Source: an uncultured Pelagibacteraceae bacterium
GTDB taxonomy: Bacteria > Pseudomonadota > Alphaproteobacteria > Pelagibacterales > Pelagibacteraceae
Assembly (NCBI GenBank): GCA_902611815.1
Contig: CACMAZ010000003.1
Coordinates: 18,862-82,861 of the forward strand
Direction: 5' to 3'
Length of the DNA stretch: 64,000 bases
Shown here in pieces: positions 9,370-19,082 of the stretch. The notes under the pieces were generated by a model, which was not told where the DNA came from, searched no databases, and saw nothing but the letters and a program-made list of their open reading frames with translations. Every line of letters begins with the position of its first letter. Within the stretch, counting starts at the first letter, position 1. A program made the position numbers and the translations under genes.

Positions 9370-10338
9370 ATGAGAATAATAAAATACTTTATTTCAATAT
9401 TAACATCACTACTTTTACTTTCAAATGTATCATATGCTGAAAAATGGGATATGGCGTTAGCTTATGGTGCGGGTAATTTTCATTCTGCAAATGCAACTGA
9501 ATTTGCAAAAAATGTAACTGAAAAAAGTGGTGGTAAACTAACTATAGTCACACATCCAGGTGGATCATTATTTAAGGGTGGAGAAATTTTTAGAGCAGTT
9601 AGAACAGGGCAAGCCCCAATTGGTGAAAGATTTATGTCGGCATTAGGTAAAGAAGATCCTTTACTTGAAATCGATTCTTTACCTTTTTTAGCTACATCGT
9701 ACACAGATGCTATGAAATTATATAAAGCATCAAAAGCTGAAATAGCAAAAAGCTTAGATGCAAAAGGTTTAGTATTTTTATATGCAGTACCTTGGCCTGC
9801 TCAAGGATTATATTCTAAAAAAGAGATAAATAGTGTTGCAGATTTAAAAGGATTAAAGTTTAGAGCTTATAATGGTGCTACAATTAGAATTGCTGAGCTA
9901 ACTGGTATGGCTCCAACTAAAATTGAAGCAGCAGAGATATCTCAAGCATTTTCTACAGGAGCTGTTGAAAGTATGATTACCTCGCCAACAACTGGAAAGA
10001 ATAGTAAGATTTGGGAAAACGGAGTTAAATATTTTTATGATATAGCTGCTTGGTTTCCAAAAAATATGATAATTGCAAATAAAAAAGCTTGGAACAAATT
10101 AGATAAAGAAACTCAAGACTTAATTATGAAAGAAGCGGCTCTTGCTGAAAGAAAAGGGTGGCAACTTTCAAAAATGGGAAATAAGAATGACAAGAAAGCT
10201 TTAGCTGATGCTGGAATGAGTGTTGGTAAAGTCAATTCTGCATTAAAGCAACATTTTGAAAAAGTTGGATCTCAAATGGCATCTGAATGGACAAAGAAAG
10301 CCGGCGCTAGAGGTCAATCCGTTTTATCTGCTTATTAA
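9370..10338 (+). CDS. TRAP transporter solute-binding protein (DctP family)
   Basis: Signal peptide; GLKFRAYNGATIRIAELTGMAPTKIEAAEISQAFSTGAVESMITSP; strong SD AGAGGAGGTGA before the ATG. Confidence 0.93.
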   Translation: MRIIKYFISILTSLLLLSNVSYAEKWDMALAYGAGNFHSANATEFAKNVTEKSGGKLTIVTHPGGSLFKGGEIFRAVRTGQAPIGERFMSALGKEDPLLEIDSLPFLATSYTDAMKLYKASKAEIAKSLDAKGLVFLYAVPWPAQGLYSKKEINSVADLKGLKFRAYNGATIRIAELTGMAPTKIEAAEISQAFSTGAVESMITSPTTGKNSKIWENGVKYFYDIAAWFPKNMIIANKKAWNKLDKETQDLIMKEAALAERKGWQLSKMGNKNDKKALADAGMSVGKVNSALKQHFEKVGSQMASEWTKKAGARGQSVLSAY

Positions 10339-10350
10339 ATAATCTTTTCT

Positions 10351-10378
10351 AAAGGCCGTTAAAATTTTAGCGGCCTTT
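10351..10378 (+). terminator. GC-rich hairpin between dctP and dctQ (terminator/attenuator or mRNA stabiliser)
   Basis: AAAGGCCG-TTAAAATTTTAG-CGGCCTTT; 8-bp arms, and the TAAAATTTTA spacer is itself palindromic. Confidence 0.8.
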
Positions 10379-10384
10379 AATCAT

Positions 10385-10870
10385 ATGCTAAATAAAATCA
10401 ATTTTTATCTAGAAAAAATCTATAAATTTTCGGGGTATATTGCTGCTTTGTTTTTAATCTTTATAGCTATTTTTATATTAATAGGAATTTCCTCTAGAAT
10501 TTTTGGTTTTTATATTCGAGGTTTGTCTGAATACTCAGGTTATTGTATGGCTGCTTCTACATTCTTCGCTTTAGCTTATACATTTAGCGAGGGAGGACAT
10601 ATAAGAATTACATTATTTATAGAAAAACTTAACAAGAAATTCAGAAAAATATTTGAAATTTGGTGTCTATCGATTGCTTCAATATTTTCAGGTTATTTAG
10701 CATATTATTTTGTTAAAATGCTTATTATTTCTTTTAAATTTGAAGAGAGAAGTGAAGGTGCTGATGAAATATTAATATGGATTCCTCAATCACCATTAGC
10801 CATAGGTTCAATTATTCTTTTTGTGTGTATTTTACATAATCTATTAAAATATCTTATTAAAAATGACTGA
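10385..10870 (+). CDS. TRAP transporter small permease (DctQ family)
   Basis: 4-TM protein of 161 aa between DctP and DctM genes; SEYSGYCMAASTFFALAYTF, EGGHIRI. Confidence 0.9.
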   Translation: MLNKINFYLEKIYKFSGYIAALFLIFIAIFILIGISSRIFGFYIRGLSEYSGYCMAASTFFALAYTFSEGGHIRITLFIEKLNKKFRKIFEIWCLSIASIFSGYLAYYFVKMLIISFKFEERSEGADEILIWIPQSPLAIGSIILFVCILHNLLKYLIKND

Positions 10871-12173
10871 AATATTACTTAGTGTATTTTTTATTTCAAT
10901 TCTTTTAATTTTCTTAAGCACTGGTGTTTGGGTTGCCTTAAGTATGATAGGTGTTTCTACAATTGCAATGACTTTATTCACTACAAGACCAGTTGGAGAT
11001 GCAATGGCAACCACAATATGGGGCACCTCTTCTTCATGGACTTTAACAGCTTTGCCACTATTTGTTTGGATGGGAGAAATACTTTTTAGAACTAAATTGT
11101 CAGAAAATCTTTTTGAGGGATTATCTCCCTGGATGCAAAAATTACCTGGCGGATTAATTCATGTTAATGTAGTTGGTTGTGCACTATTTGCTGCCATTTC
11201 TGGGTCTTCGGCTGCTACTGTCGCCACAGTTGGAAAAATGTCAATACCAGAGCTTAGAAAAAGAAATTATCCAGAAAAAATATTATTAGGTAGTTTGGCA
11301 GGCTCAGGGACTTTGGGATTATTAATTCCGCCTTCAATAATTTTAATTATTTATGGTGTAACAGTTCAGGAGTCCATAGCAAAATTATTTGTTGCTGGAA
11401 TTATTCCTGGAATAATGATTGCACTTATTTTTATGGGATATGTAATTTTATGGTCTATTTTCAACAAAAAAGAAATGCCATCTATTTTGACTAATTATAG
11501 TTTTGGAGAAAAAATTAAAAGATCAGGTCAATTAATTCCAGTTATACTTTTGATTATTTCAGTAATTGGTTCTATTTACACAGGTATTGCAACTGCAACA
11601 GAAGCTGCATCATTAGGAGTTGTTGGTGCTTTAATACTCTCTTATTTCCAAAAAAGTTTAAATTGGAATACATTCAAAAATTCATTGTTAGGGGCTACAA
11701 TTACATCATGTATGATTTCTTTTATATTAGCTGGCTCTGCTTTTTTATCTCTTGCAATGGGTTTTACAGGGCTTCCAAGAAATTTAGCTTTATGGATTAA
11801 TAGTCTTGATCTTTCTCCATACATTTTAATTTTTGCTCTAATGATATTTTATATAATTTTAGGCATGTTTTTAGATGGAATATCTGCTGTAGTTTTAACA
11901 ATGGCGATTATAGAACCGATGATTAGACAAGCCGGTTTTGATATGATTTGGTTTGGAATATTTCTTGTAGTGGTCGTAGAAATGGCTCAAATTACCCCTC
12001 CTGTTGGGTTTAACTTATTTGTGCTTCAAGGAATGGCAAAAAAAGATATGGGTTTTATTGCTAAAAGTGCGTTCCCATTATTTTTATTAATGATTTTTGC
12101 AACAATTATATTAATAATTTTTCCCGAAATAGTAATGTGGCTACCAGAACAAATGATACAAAATATTAATTAA
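10863..12173 (+). CDS. TRAP transporter large permease (DctM family)
   Basis: GSSAATVATVG, GSLAGSGTLGLLIPPSIILIIYGV, ITPPVGFNLFVLQG. Confidence 0.95.
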   Translation: MTEILLSVFFISILLIFLSTGVWVALSMIGVSTIAMTLFTTRPVGDAMATTIWGTSSSWTLTALPLFVWMGEILFRTKLSENLFEGLSPWMQKLPGGLIHVNVVGCALFAAISGSSAATVATVGKMSIPELRKRNYPEKILLGSLAGSGTLGLLIPPSIILIIYGVTVQESIAKLFVAGIIPGIMIALIFMGYVILWSIFNKKEMPSILTNYSFGEKIKRSGQLIPVILLIISVIGSIYTGIATATEAASLGVVGALILSYFQKSLNWNTFKNSLLGATITSCMISFILAGSAFLSLAMGFTGLPRNLALWINSLDLSPYILIFALMIFYIILGMFLDGISAVVLTMAIIEPMIRQAGFDMIWFGIFLVVVVEMAQITPPVGFNLFVLQGMAKKDMGFIAKSAFPLFLLMIFATIILIIFPEIVMWLPEQMIQNIN

Positions 12174-12673
12174 TATTTTGATTGTTTTGTTCCATCAATT
12201 ACTTTTTTAAGTTCATTGTATTCTTTACAATTGCAATCTTCTAGAGCTGCCAATCTTTTTTTTGCTTCATCCATTCTATTCGTTGCAACAAATAATTCTC
12301 CCATGTATTCATTTATACCTACATGTTTAGGATCAATTTCTAATCCCATAGAGTAATAAATCTCAGCATTATCATAGTCGCCGATCTTTCTGTGAGAAAA
12401 ACCTAAAAGATTTAACGTATCAGGATTGCTTGGATTTTGAGAATTTGCCTCAAGTAATTTTACAATTGCCTTTTCGTACATCTTTTTAGCTTTGTTTTGT
12501 TTATTTTTTTTTTCTAATTTTTTTGCTTTAGAAACCAATTTTTTTCCGACATCAAATTTTGTAGATGCCTTAACCCCTTTACTTGCAGTATCTTTAGAAT
12601 CTGGCGCTGGTCCAGCCGAAAGAACAATTGAACTATAAAAACATATAAAAATTGCTAAAATTAATTTTTTCAT
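12170..12673 (-). CDS. Exported TPR-repeat protein
   Basis: Signal peptide; NPDTLNLLGFSHRKIGDYDNAEIYYSMGLEIDPKHVGINEYMGELFV tandem TPRs. Confidence 0.8.
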   Translation of the reverse strand: MKKLILAIFICFYSSIVLSAGPAPDSKDTASKGVKASTKFDVGKKLVSKAKKLEKKNKQNKAKKMYEKAIVKLLEANSQNPSNPDTLNLLGFSHRKIGDYDNAEIYYSMGLEIDPKHVGINEYMGELFVATNRMDEAKKRLAALEDCNCKEYNELKKVIDGTKQSKY

Positions 12674-12677
12674 TGAA

Positions 12678-13451
12678 TTATAAAAACTTTTTTAAATTAT
12701 TTAATGGTTTAAGACATACATCATTTTCTTCAAGAACTTTTTTAATTTGATTTGCAGTTTCTAACGATTGAATATTATCACCATGTATACATATAGAGTC
12801 TATTTGACATTTAATTTTTTTTCCAGAAAAGCAATTTATAGATTGGTTTTCAACCATTTCTAGAACGTGTTTTTTACATTTATCTGGATCAGTTATAACT
12901 GCATTACTTTTACTTCTAGAAACAAGATTGCCATCATCCTCATAATTCCTATCTGCAAATATTTCACATGCTACTTTCATATCGAATTTTCTAGCAGCAT
13001 GCTCCATTTTTGATCCAGTTGGCACCAGATAAATCAAATTTTTATCAATATTAAAAATTGTTTCAGCCAATATTTTTGATAAATTTAGATCATCACAAGC
13101 CATATTGTTTAGTGCCCCATGAGGTTTGATATGTGTAACTTTAGTTTCAAGTTTTGCTGCAATATTTTCTAAAATTTGATATTGATCAATTATTAGTTTT
13201 CTAATCTCTCCCTCTGAAAGATTATGCCTTTTTCTTCCAAAGTTTTCAGGATCATTGAAAGAAGGATGTGCTCCAATACTAACATTATTTTTTTTTGAGA
13301 TTTCTATTGTATTTTTCATAGTATCTTCATCGCCTGCATGATAACCACACGCAATATTTGCGGAGTTAACAATCTTAAGCAAGTCTGGATCATGCTTTGT
13401 AGAATGATGCTTTGATTTTTCACCCAGGTCACAATTAATATTAATTTCCAT
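12678..13451 (-). CDS. pxpA: 5-oxoprolinase subunit A (LamB/YcsF family)
   Basis: MEININCDLGEK...NIACGYHAGDEDTM...GAHPSFND; start set at MEININ (13451) because the track's extra N-terminus is atypical. Confidence 0.88.
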   Translation of the reverse strand: MEININCDLGEKSKHHSTKHDPDLLKIVNSANIACGYHAGDEDTMKNTIEISKKNNVSIGAHPSFNDPENFGRKRHNLSEGEIRKLIIDQYQILENIAAKLETKVTHIKPHGALNNMACDDLNLSKILAETIFNIDKNLIYLVPTGSKMEHAARKFDMKVACEIFADRNYEDDGNLVSRSKSNAVITDPDKCKKHVLEMVENQSINCFSGKKIKCQIDSICIHGDNIQSLETANQIKKVLEENDVCLKPLNNLKKFL

Positions 13452-13478
13452 AAAATTTCTGATGAAGTATAACATTGT

Positions 13479-14156
13479 ATGATTAAAAATATAGTTAATC
13501 TTGGTGACGCAGCTTTGTATTGTGATTTTGGACATGAAGTTAATAAAGACATAAATTCAAAAGTAATTAGATATTTTAACACATTAAAATATAAAAAACT
13601 TAAAGGAGTCACAAATCTATCACCATCCTATAACAAATTAATAATCACATACAATCTAAGTGAAACTAGTTTTAATATTTTAAAAAAAGAGATAATAGAA
13701 TTAGAAATTAATGACAATAAAGAGTATAATAGTCAAAAAATTAATATTCCAATATGTTGTGACGACGAATTTTCATTAGACATAAAAAGATTAGAAAAAA
13801 AATTTAATAAATCAAAAAGTGAAATTATAAAAATATTTCTAAATAAAAGTTATTTTTGTTACATGACAGGTTTTGTTGCAGGCATGCCATTTTTAGGAGA
13901 TATAGATAAAATAATTCAATTAAATAGATTAGAAACACCTAGAGTTAAAGTTCCAAAAGGTTCTGTTGGCTTAACCGAACAATTTTGTAATGTTTATACT
14001 TTTGAAAGCCCAGGTGGCTGGAACATAATTGGAAATACTCCTATAAATATATTTAATCCATCAGATCACAATAAACCTAATTTAATAAATCCTGGTGATG
14101 AAGTAAAATTTTATGAAATCCAAAAAAATGAGTATCACAAACTTTATGAAAAATAA
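13479..14156 (+). CDS. pxpB: 5-oxoprolinase subunit B (KipI-like)
   Basis: LGDAALYCDFG, CYMTGFVAGMPFLGDIDK, TPRVKVPKGSVGLTEQFCNVYTFESPGGWNIIGNTPI. Confidence 0.9.
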   Translation: MIKNIVNLGDAALYCDFGHEVNKDINSKVIRYFNTLKYKKLKGVTNLSPSYNKLIITYNLSETSFNILKKEIIELEINDNKEYNSQKINIPICCDDEFSLDIKRLEKKFNKSKSEIIKIFLNKSYFCYMTGFVAGMPFLGDIDKIIQLNRLETPRVKVPKGSVGLTEQFCNVYTFESPGGWNIIGNTPINIFNPSDHNKPNLINPGDEVKFYEIQKNEYHKLYEK

Positions 14157-15093
14157 TTATTTTCAAGTAGTAAGAGGAGGATTAAATTCAACTTTCCAAG
14201 ACAATGGCAGAGAAAACTTATATCATATTGGATTACCTTTTAGCGGAGCCATGGATAAAAGAAATTATCTAATTGCAAATAAACTAATCAATAATAATGA
14301 AAAAGATCCCGTAATTGAATTTGCTTTTCAGGGACCTTCATTAAAATATTTTGGCGTAACTAGAGACATTGTGATTACTGGAAATGTAAATTTTAAGATA
14401 ATTAAAAATGATAATACTGAACATTTAGGCGAGTGTTACAGGACAATTAAGATATATGATGGTGATACAATCGATATTATATCAACCAATAAGTCTGTAT
14501 ATGGATATTTTTCTATAAGTGGTGGATTTAAATTAAGTAAAGTATGGGGTAGTTTTTCTACAACACTTAGAGCTAAGGTTGGGCCGAACAATGGTAATAA
14601 ATTAATTAATGGTCAAGAGATAAAACTTAATGAGCCAAAAGAATCTTTAGATAGAAAATTAGATTTTATAAATTCTAATATTGAATTTATAAGAGTGATT
14701 AAAGGAACAAATTTTGATTATTTTTCCGAGCAGTCATTAAAAGATTTCTTTTCAAAAAAATATCAAGTTACAAAACTTTCAGATAGAATGGGAATGAGAC
14801 TAGAAGGAACAAAGTTGATAAATATTAAAAGCACAAATATTAAATCTGAGGGTTTGGTAAAAGGTACTATTCAAGTACCGGCAGATGGTAAACCAATTAT
14901 ATTGTTATCTGACCATGGCACCCTCGGTGGATACCCAAAACTCGGAGTAGTTATAAGCGCTGATTATGACAAACTTGTTCAAATCCCACCAGGCTCAAAA
15001 GTAAAATTTAAAGAAATTGAATTAAAGGATGCTGAAAATTTGTATAAAATATATAATATGGAAACAAACAATATTCTTAATAAAATTATATGA
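14146..15093 (+). CDS. pxpC: 5-oxoprolinase subunit C (KipA-like, biotin-dependent carboxyltransferase-fold)
   Basis: GGLNSTFQDNGRENLYHIGLPFSGAMDKRNYLIAN, SDRMGMRLEG, GTIQVPADGKPIILLSDHGTLGGYPKLGVV; start trimmed to ATG at 14146. Confidence 0.9.
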   Translation: MKNNYFQVVRGGLNSTFQDNGRENLYHIGLPFSGAMDKRNYLIANKLINNNEKDPVIEFAFQGPSLKYFGVTRDIVITGNVNFKIIKNDNTEHLGECYRTIKIYDGDTIDIISTNKSVYGYFSISGGFKLSKVWGSFSTTLRAKVGPNNGNKLINGQEIKLNEPKESLDRKLDFINSNIEFIRVIKGTNFDYFSEQSLKDFFSKKYQVTKLSDRMGMRLEGTKLINIKSTNIKSEGLVKGTIQVPADGKPIILLSDHGTLGGYPKLGVVISADYDKLVQIPPGSKVKFKEIELKDAENLYKIYNMETNNILNKII

Positions 15094-15866
15094 ATCCTAA
15101 AATTAAAAAAATTTTATCAAAAAAAAATAAATCAAAAATTATTTGTTTGACCTCTTATACAAAAAATTTTTCTGAAATTTTAGATAAATATACTGATATT
15201 ATTTTAGTAGGCGACTCTCTAGGTTCTGTTTTATATTCATTTGATACAACCAAAAATGTTAATCTTAGTATGATGATTGAACATTCAAAAAGTGTTAGGA
15301 AAGGCGTAAAAAAAAGTTTAATGGTTGTTGATATGCCATATAACACTTATAGAAATAAATCTGAGGCATTAAAAAACGCAAAAAAAATAATAAAAGACTC
15401 AAAAGCGGATGCAGTTAAACTTGAGGGTGGAAAAAAAATTATAAACATAATCAAACATTTGAGAAAAAATAAAATAAATGTTATGGGACATCTAGGTATA
15501 TTGCCACAAAGTCAAAAAGGCAAATTTAGATATAAAGGTAAAACTAGTTTAGAGAGAAAAAAATTATTAGCTGACGCTATGTTGTTACAAAAAAATGGTG
15601 TATTTTCTATTGTATTAGAATGTATTGAAACAAGTTTATCAAAAAAAATTACCAAAGAGTTAAAGATCCCAACTATTGGTATTGGCTCTTCGGTTCATTG
15701 CGATGGACAAGTTTTAGTCACTGATGACTTAATTGGTTTAAACCTAACATCAATAAAATTTGTAAAAAGTTTTTACAATATCAGAAAGCACATAGAGCTA
15801 GCTATTAAAAGATTTAGCAGTGATGTAAAAAATAAAAAATACCCTTCAAGTAAATTTAGTTATTAA
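15090..15866 (+). CDS. panB: 3-methyl-2-oxobutanoate hydroxymethyltransferase
   Basis: CLTSYTKNFSEILDKYTDIILVGDSLGSVLY, AVKLEGG, MGHLGILPQS, IGIGSSVHCDGQVLVTDDLIGL. Confidence 0.9.
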   Translation: MNPKIKKILSKKNKSKIICLTSYTKNFSEILDKYTDIILVGDSLGSVLYSFDTTKNVNLSMMIEHSKSVRKGVKKSLMVVDMPYNTYRNKSEALKNAKKIIKDSKADAVKLEGGKKIINIIKHLRKNKINVMGHLGILPQSQKGKFRYKGKTSLERKKLLADAMLLQKNGVFSIVLECIETSLSKKITKELKIPTIGIGSSVHCDGQVLVTDDLIGLNLTSIKFVKSFYNIRKHIELAIKRFSSDVKNKKYPSSKFSY

Positions 15867-15868
15867 AT

Positions 15869-17083
15869 TTATCTTAGTTTTTTGCTTTTTAACTTTCCTT
15901 TTTTAAAATCAACTTCTACAAATGATCCTAAAGTATCACCAAATTTATCAAACTCTACACCTGTTGCACCTTCATAATTTATCTTTTTACCGTCACGTAA
16001 AATCTCTATAGCTTTTTTAATTTCTCCAGGGTAAATTTTTACACCTGGTTTATTAGCTACATCATGTATAATATTATTAGTATCTGTTTCTGAATAAATT
16101 TTTGCAAAATTTGATAATATTATAATCGCCGCAGCGTCGTAAGACTCATTCGTGTAAGGACTATCAGGATCTATTCCTGATTTTTGTGCGAGATTAACAA
16201 ATTTTTTTGAACCTAAATTTGATAACCCAGGCATATATCCAAAGGATTTTTTTAAATTTTTTTCCTTAAAATTATTAATTATTTTTTCCTCAATCATACC
16301 ATCTGGTAAAATAAAAGTATCAAACATGCCAATCTCCAACATTGCTTTGATTATTTTGTCACCTCCTGAATTTATATCACTTATAACTGCTAAGGCATCA
16401 CCACCTGCAGCACTTAAAGTAGATATATGCTTTGAATAGTCATTCGTATTTTTATTATGTGGTACCATAACTGAAGTTTTAATATTATTTTTTTTTAAGG
16501 CTTTATCGTAAGTTTCTGCAAATTTTTTATAGTCTCTATCACTGCTATAAGAAATAGCTAAATTCCGAATACCTCTATCTTTTGTAATATCTGCTAATAT
16601 CTGACTTCCTCTAATTTTTGAAGGAGTTGTTCTAAAAACAAAATCATTATCTTTTAATCCCATCAACTCATTTGAAGAGTCTGCTGGTGAAATTATTAAC
16701 ACTTTTTTGGGTATAAAAATTTCTTCTGCTATTTTTTTAGTAATATTGGGACATGCAGCACCTATAATTGCACTAACTCCATCTCTAATAAGTTTTTTTG
16801 CTGCATTCTTTGCTTTATTCGTATCATTACAAGTCGTATCAGCTCTTTGTACTTTAAAAGATATTTCATTATTTAAATCTATTTCATTGGCCACCTCGTT
16901 AAACGCTAATTCTGCAGAGTCCGCCATTGACGGCGTTAAGCTTTCAACATTACCTGTGAAACCCAAAAATATACCAACCTTAATCTCTTTATTTTGTTGA
17001 GCAGAGACATTGGTTATTAAAATTAAAAAACAAATTAAAAAAGTCTGAATTTTCGTAAGTGATATTTTAATTATCATATGCAT
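15869..17083 (-). CDS. ABC-type branched-chain-amino-acid-like solute-binding protein (LivK fold)
   Basis: Signal peptide; KVGIFLGFTGNVESLTPSMADSAELAFNEVA, DGVSAIIGAACPNITKKIAEE; PBP type 1 fold. Confidence 0.85.
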   Translation of the reverse strand: MHMIIKISLTKIQTFLICFLILITNVSAQQNKEIKVGIFLGFTGNVESLTPSMADSAELAFNEVANEIDLNNEISFKVQRADTTCNDTNKAKNAAKKLIRDGVSAIIGAACPNITKKIAEEIFIPKKVLIISPADSSNELMGLKDNDFVFRTTPSKIRGSQILADITKDRGIRNLAISYSSDRDYKKFAETYDKALKKNNIKTSVMVPHNKNTNDYSKHISTLSAAGGDALAVISDINSGGDKIIKAMLEIGMFDTFILPDGMIEEKIINNFKEKNLKKSFGYMPGLSNLGSKKFVNLAQKSGIDPDSPYTNESYDAAAIIILSNFAKIYSETDTNNIIHDVANKPGVKIYPGEIKKAIEILRDGKKINYEGATGVEFDKFGDTLGSFVEVDFKKGKLKSKKLR

Positions 17084-17123
17084 TAAACTTGGTATCTATA
17101 AAATTATAATATAACTTATTAAT

Positions 17124-17864
17124 ATGGATTCAAAAGTAATAAAACCTCAATTTATAAAAAAAACAAATCCAAGAGTGGGCCTTATTGTATTATCAACAGA
17201 TGTAATGATTGAAAAAGATTTTCTAAAAGTTTTTAATAATGTCACAGCTGACCTTTTTATTAATAGAATAACAAATTATAACCCTGTTACAGCAGAAAAT
17301 TTAAAAAAAATGACAAATAATATTACATCTGTTACAGCAAATATTTTACCTGGTGAGAAAGTTGATTGTGTAGTTTATGGATGCACTTCAGGAACAATTG
17401 TATCAGGATATGATAATATAAAAAAAAAAATTAATCTAGCAAAACCTAATGCTTCAGTAACAGCCCCTAGCACTGCAGCTTTAAATGCTTTAAAGAAAAA
17501 AAATATTAACAAGATATCGGTAGTCACACCATACATAAAGAGTGTCAATGATGATGTTGTCAATTTTTTTATAAATAATAATTTTGAAGTTACTTCAAAC
17601 ACATATTTCGACATAGAGTCTGATGTTGATATTGGGAAAGTAGACCAAGATAAATTATTTGAAATTTTATCTAACATTGATCACAAAAACGCAGAGGCAT
17701 TATTTGTATCTTGTACATCATTACCAGTTTTAAATATTATTGAAAAATTAGAAAAAAAATTAAATATGACTGTGCTATCAAGTAATCAAGCATTAATTTG
17801 GGAAACTTTAGAAAAAATTAATAGAAATAATTCTATAAAGGGTTATGGAAGTTTATTTTATTAA
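17124..17864 (+). CDS. Asp/Glu racemase-fold protein, ectoine-utilization EutA-like
   Basis: VDCVVYGCTSGTIVSG, ASVTAPSTAALNALKKKNINKISVVTPYI, ALFVSCTSLPVLNIIEKLE: two catalytic-type Cys; immediately upstream of a DoeA-like gene. Confidence 0.7.
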   Translation: MDSKVIKPQFIKKTNPRVGLIVLSTDVMIEKDFLKVFNNVTADLFINRITNYNPVTAENLKKMTNNITSVTANILPGEKVDCVVYGCTSGTIVSGYDNIKKKINLAKPNASVTAPSTAALNALKKKNINKISVVTPYIKSVNDDVVNFFINNNFEVTSNTYFDIESDVDIGKVDQDKLFEILSNIDHKNAEALFVSCTSLPVLNIIEKLEKKLNMTVLSSNQALIWETLEKINRNNSIKGYGSLFY

Positions 17865-17873
17865 CTTAAGATT

Positions 17874-19040
17874 ATGAATTTTTCTAAAAATGAATATAAA
17901 GATAGACTTAAAAAAGTTCAACAATCAATGCAAGATAAAGGTATTGAACTTTTAATTTCTCAAGACACAGCTAATATAAATTATTTAACAGGTTATGACG
18001 CATGGTCATTTTATTACGCACAGTGTGTCATCGTTCATGTTAATGCTGATGAACCTATATGTTTTATTAGAGCTCAAGATGCAGGCGGTGCATTTATAAA
18101 AACTTATTTGAAAAAAGAAAATATAATTATTTATGATGAGAAATATATTCACACATGGCCTTTACATCCTTATGACGCATTGGTTCATTTAATAAAAAAA
18201 AATAAATGGGATAAGCTTAATATTGGTGTAGAGATGGATGCCCATTATTTTACAGCCTATTGTTATGAAAAGCTCAAACAAGGATTGCCTAATGCTTCAA
18301 TTATTGACTCAGAGAGATTGGTAAATTGGGTGAGATTTGTAAAATCTGATGCTGAAATAGATTTTATGAAAAAGGCGGCAGTTATTTCAGAGAATGCAAT
18401 GAGAACAGCAATGGAAATAATTAATCCAGGTATAAGACAATGTGATGCTGTAGCTGAAATTCAAAAAAGTTTATTTAAAGGCACAAGTGAATATGGAGGA
18501 GAATACGCAAGTATAACTACATTATTACCAACAGGAAAAGGCACATCAGCATCTCATCTTACAGCTAGTGATGAAAAGTTTAAAAAAAGTGAAGCTACAG
18601 TTGTAGAGTTATCAGGAACTTACAAAAGGTATCACGCACCTATGGCAAGGACAGTAAATCTTGGTAAACCCGAGAAAAAAAAAATAGATGCGATGAATGC
18701 AACAAATGAAGCTTTAGAAGCAGGAATAGAGGCTAGTAAACCTGGCAATACAGCTAATGATGTTGCACAGAATTTTTGGAATGTATTAGACAAATATAAT
18801 ATTAAAAAAGAGTCTAGAACTGGTTATTCAATTGGCTTAGGGTATCCACCAGATTGGGGAGAACATACGGTTAATATTTCAAAAGGAGATATGACAATTT
18901 TGAAACCAAACGTTTGCTATCACATGATTGCTGTCATGCAATTTGGTGAATGGGGAGTTGAAGCATCAGAGTCTATAAGGATAACAGAAGATGGAAATGA
19001 GTTATTATGCAATTTTTCAAGAGATTTGCATGTAAAATAA
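17874..19040 (+). CDS. M24-family hydrolase, ectoine hydrolase (DoeA/EutD)-like
   Basis: Creatinase/aminopeptidase-P fold: NYLTGYDAWSFYYAQ, FVKSDAEIDFMKKAA, YSIGLGYPPDWGEHTVNI; linked to the EutA-like gene. Confidence 0.7.
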   Translation: MNFSKNEYKDRLKKVQQSMQDKGIELLISQDTANINYLTGYDAWSFYYAQCVIVHVNADEPICFIRAQDAGGAFIKTYLKKENIIIYDEKYIHTWPLHPYDALVHLIKKNKWDKLNIGVEMDAHYFTAYCYEKLKQGLPNASIIDSERLVNWVRFVKSDAEIDFMKKAAVISENAMRTAMEIINPGIRQCDAVAEIQKSLFKGTSEYGGEYASITTLLPTGKGTSASHLTASDEKFKKSEATVVELSGTYKRYHAPMARTVNLGKPEKKKIDAMNATNEALEAGIEASKPGNTANDVAQNFWNVLDKYNIKKESRTGYSIGLGYPPDWGEHTVNISKGDMTILKPNVCYHMIAVMQFGEWGVEASESIRITEDGNELLCNFSRDLHVK

Positions 19041-19082
19041 AAACTTGAAATATTAGCCTACAAATGTTTTAAACCTTGTTCA

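Noticed and set aside
13316-13612. 98-aa minus ORF across the pxpA/pxpB starts
   Set aside because: Shadow frame overlapping both supported genes; composition unlike a real protein.
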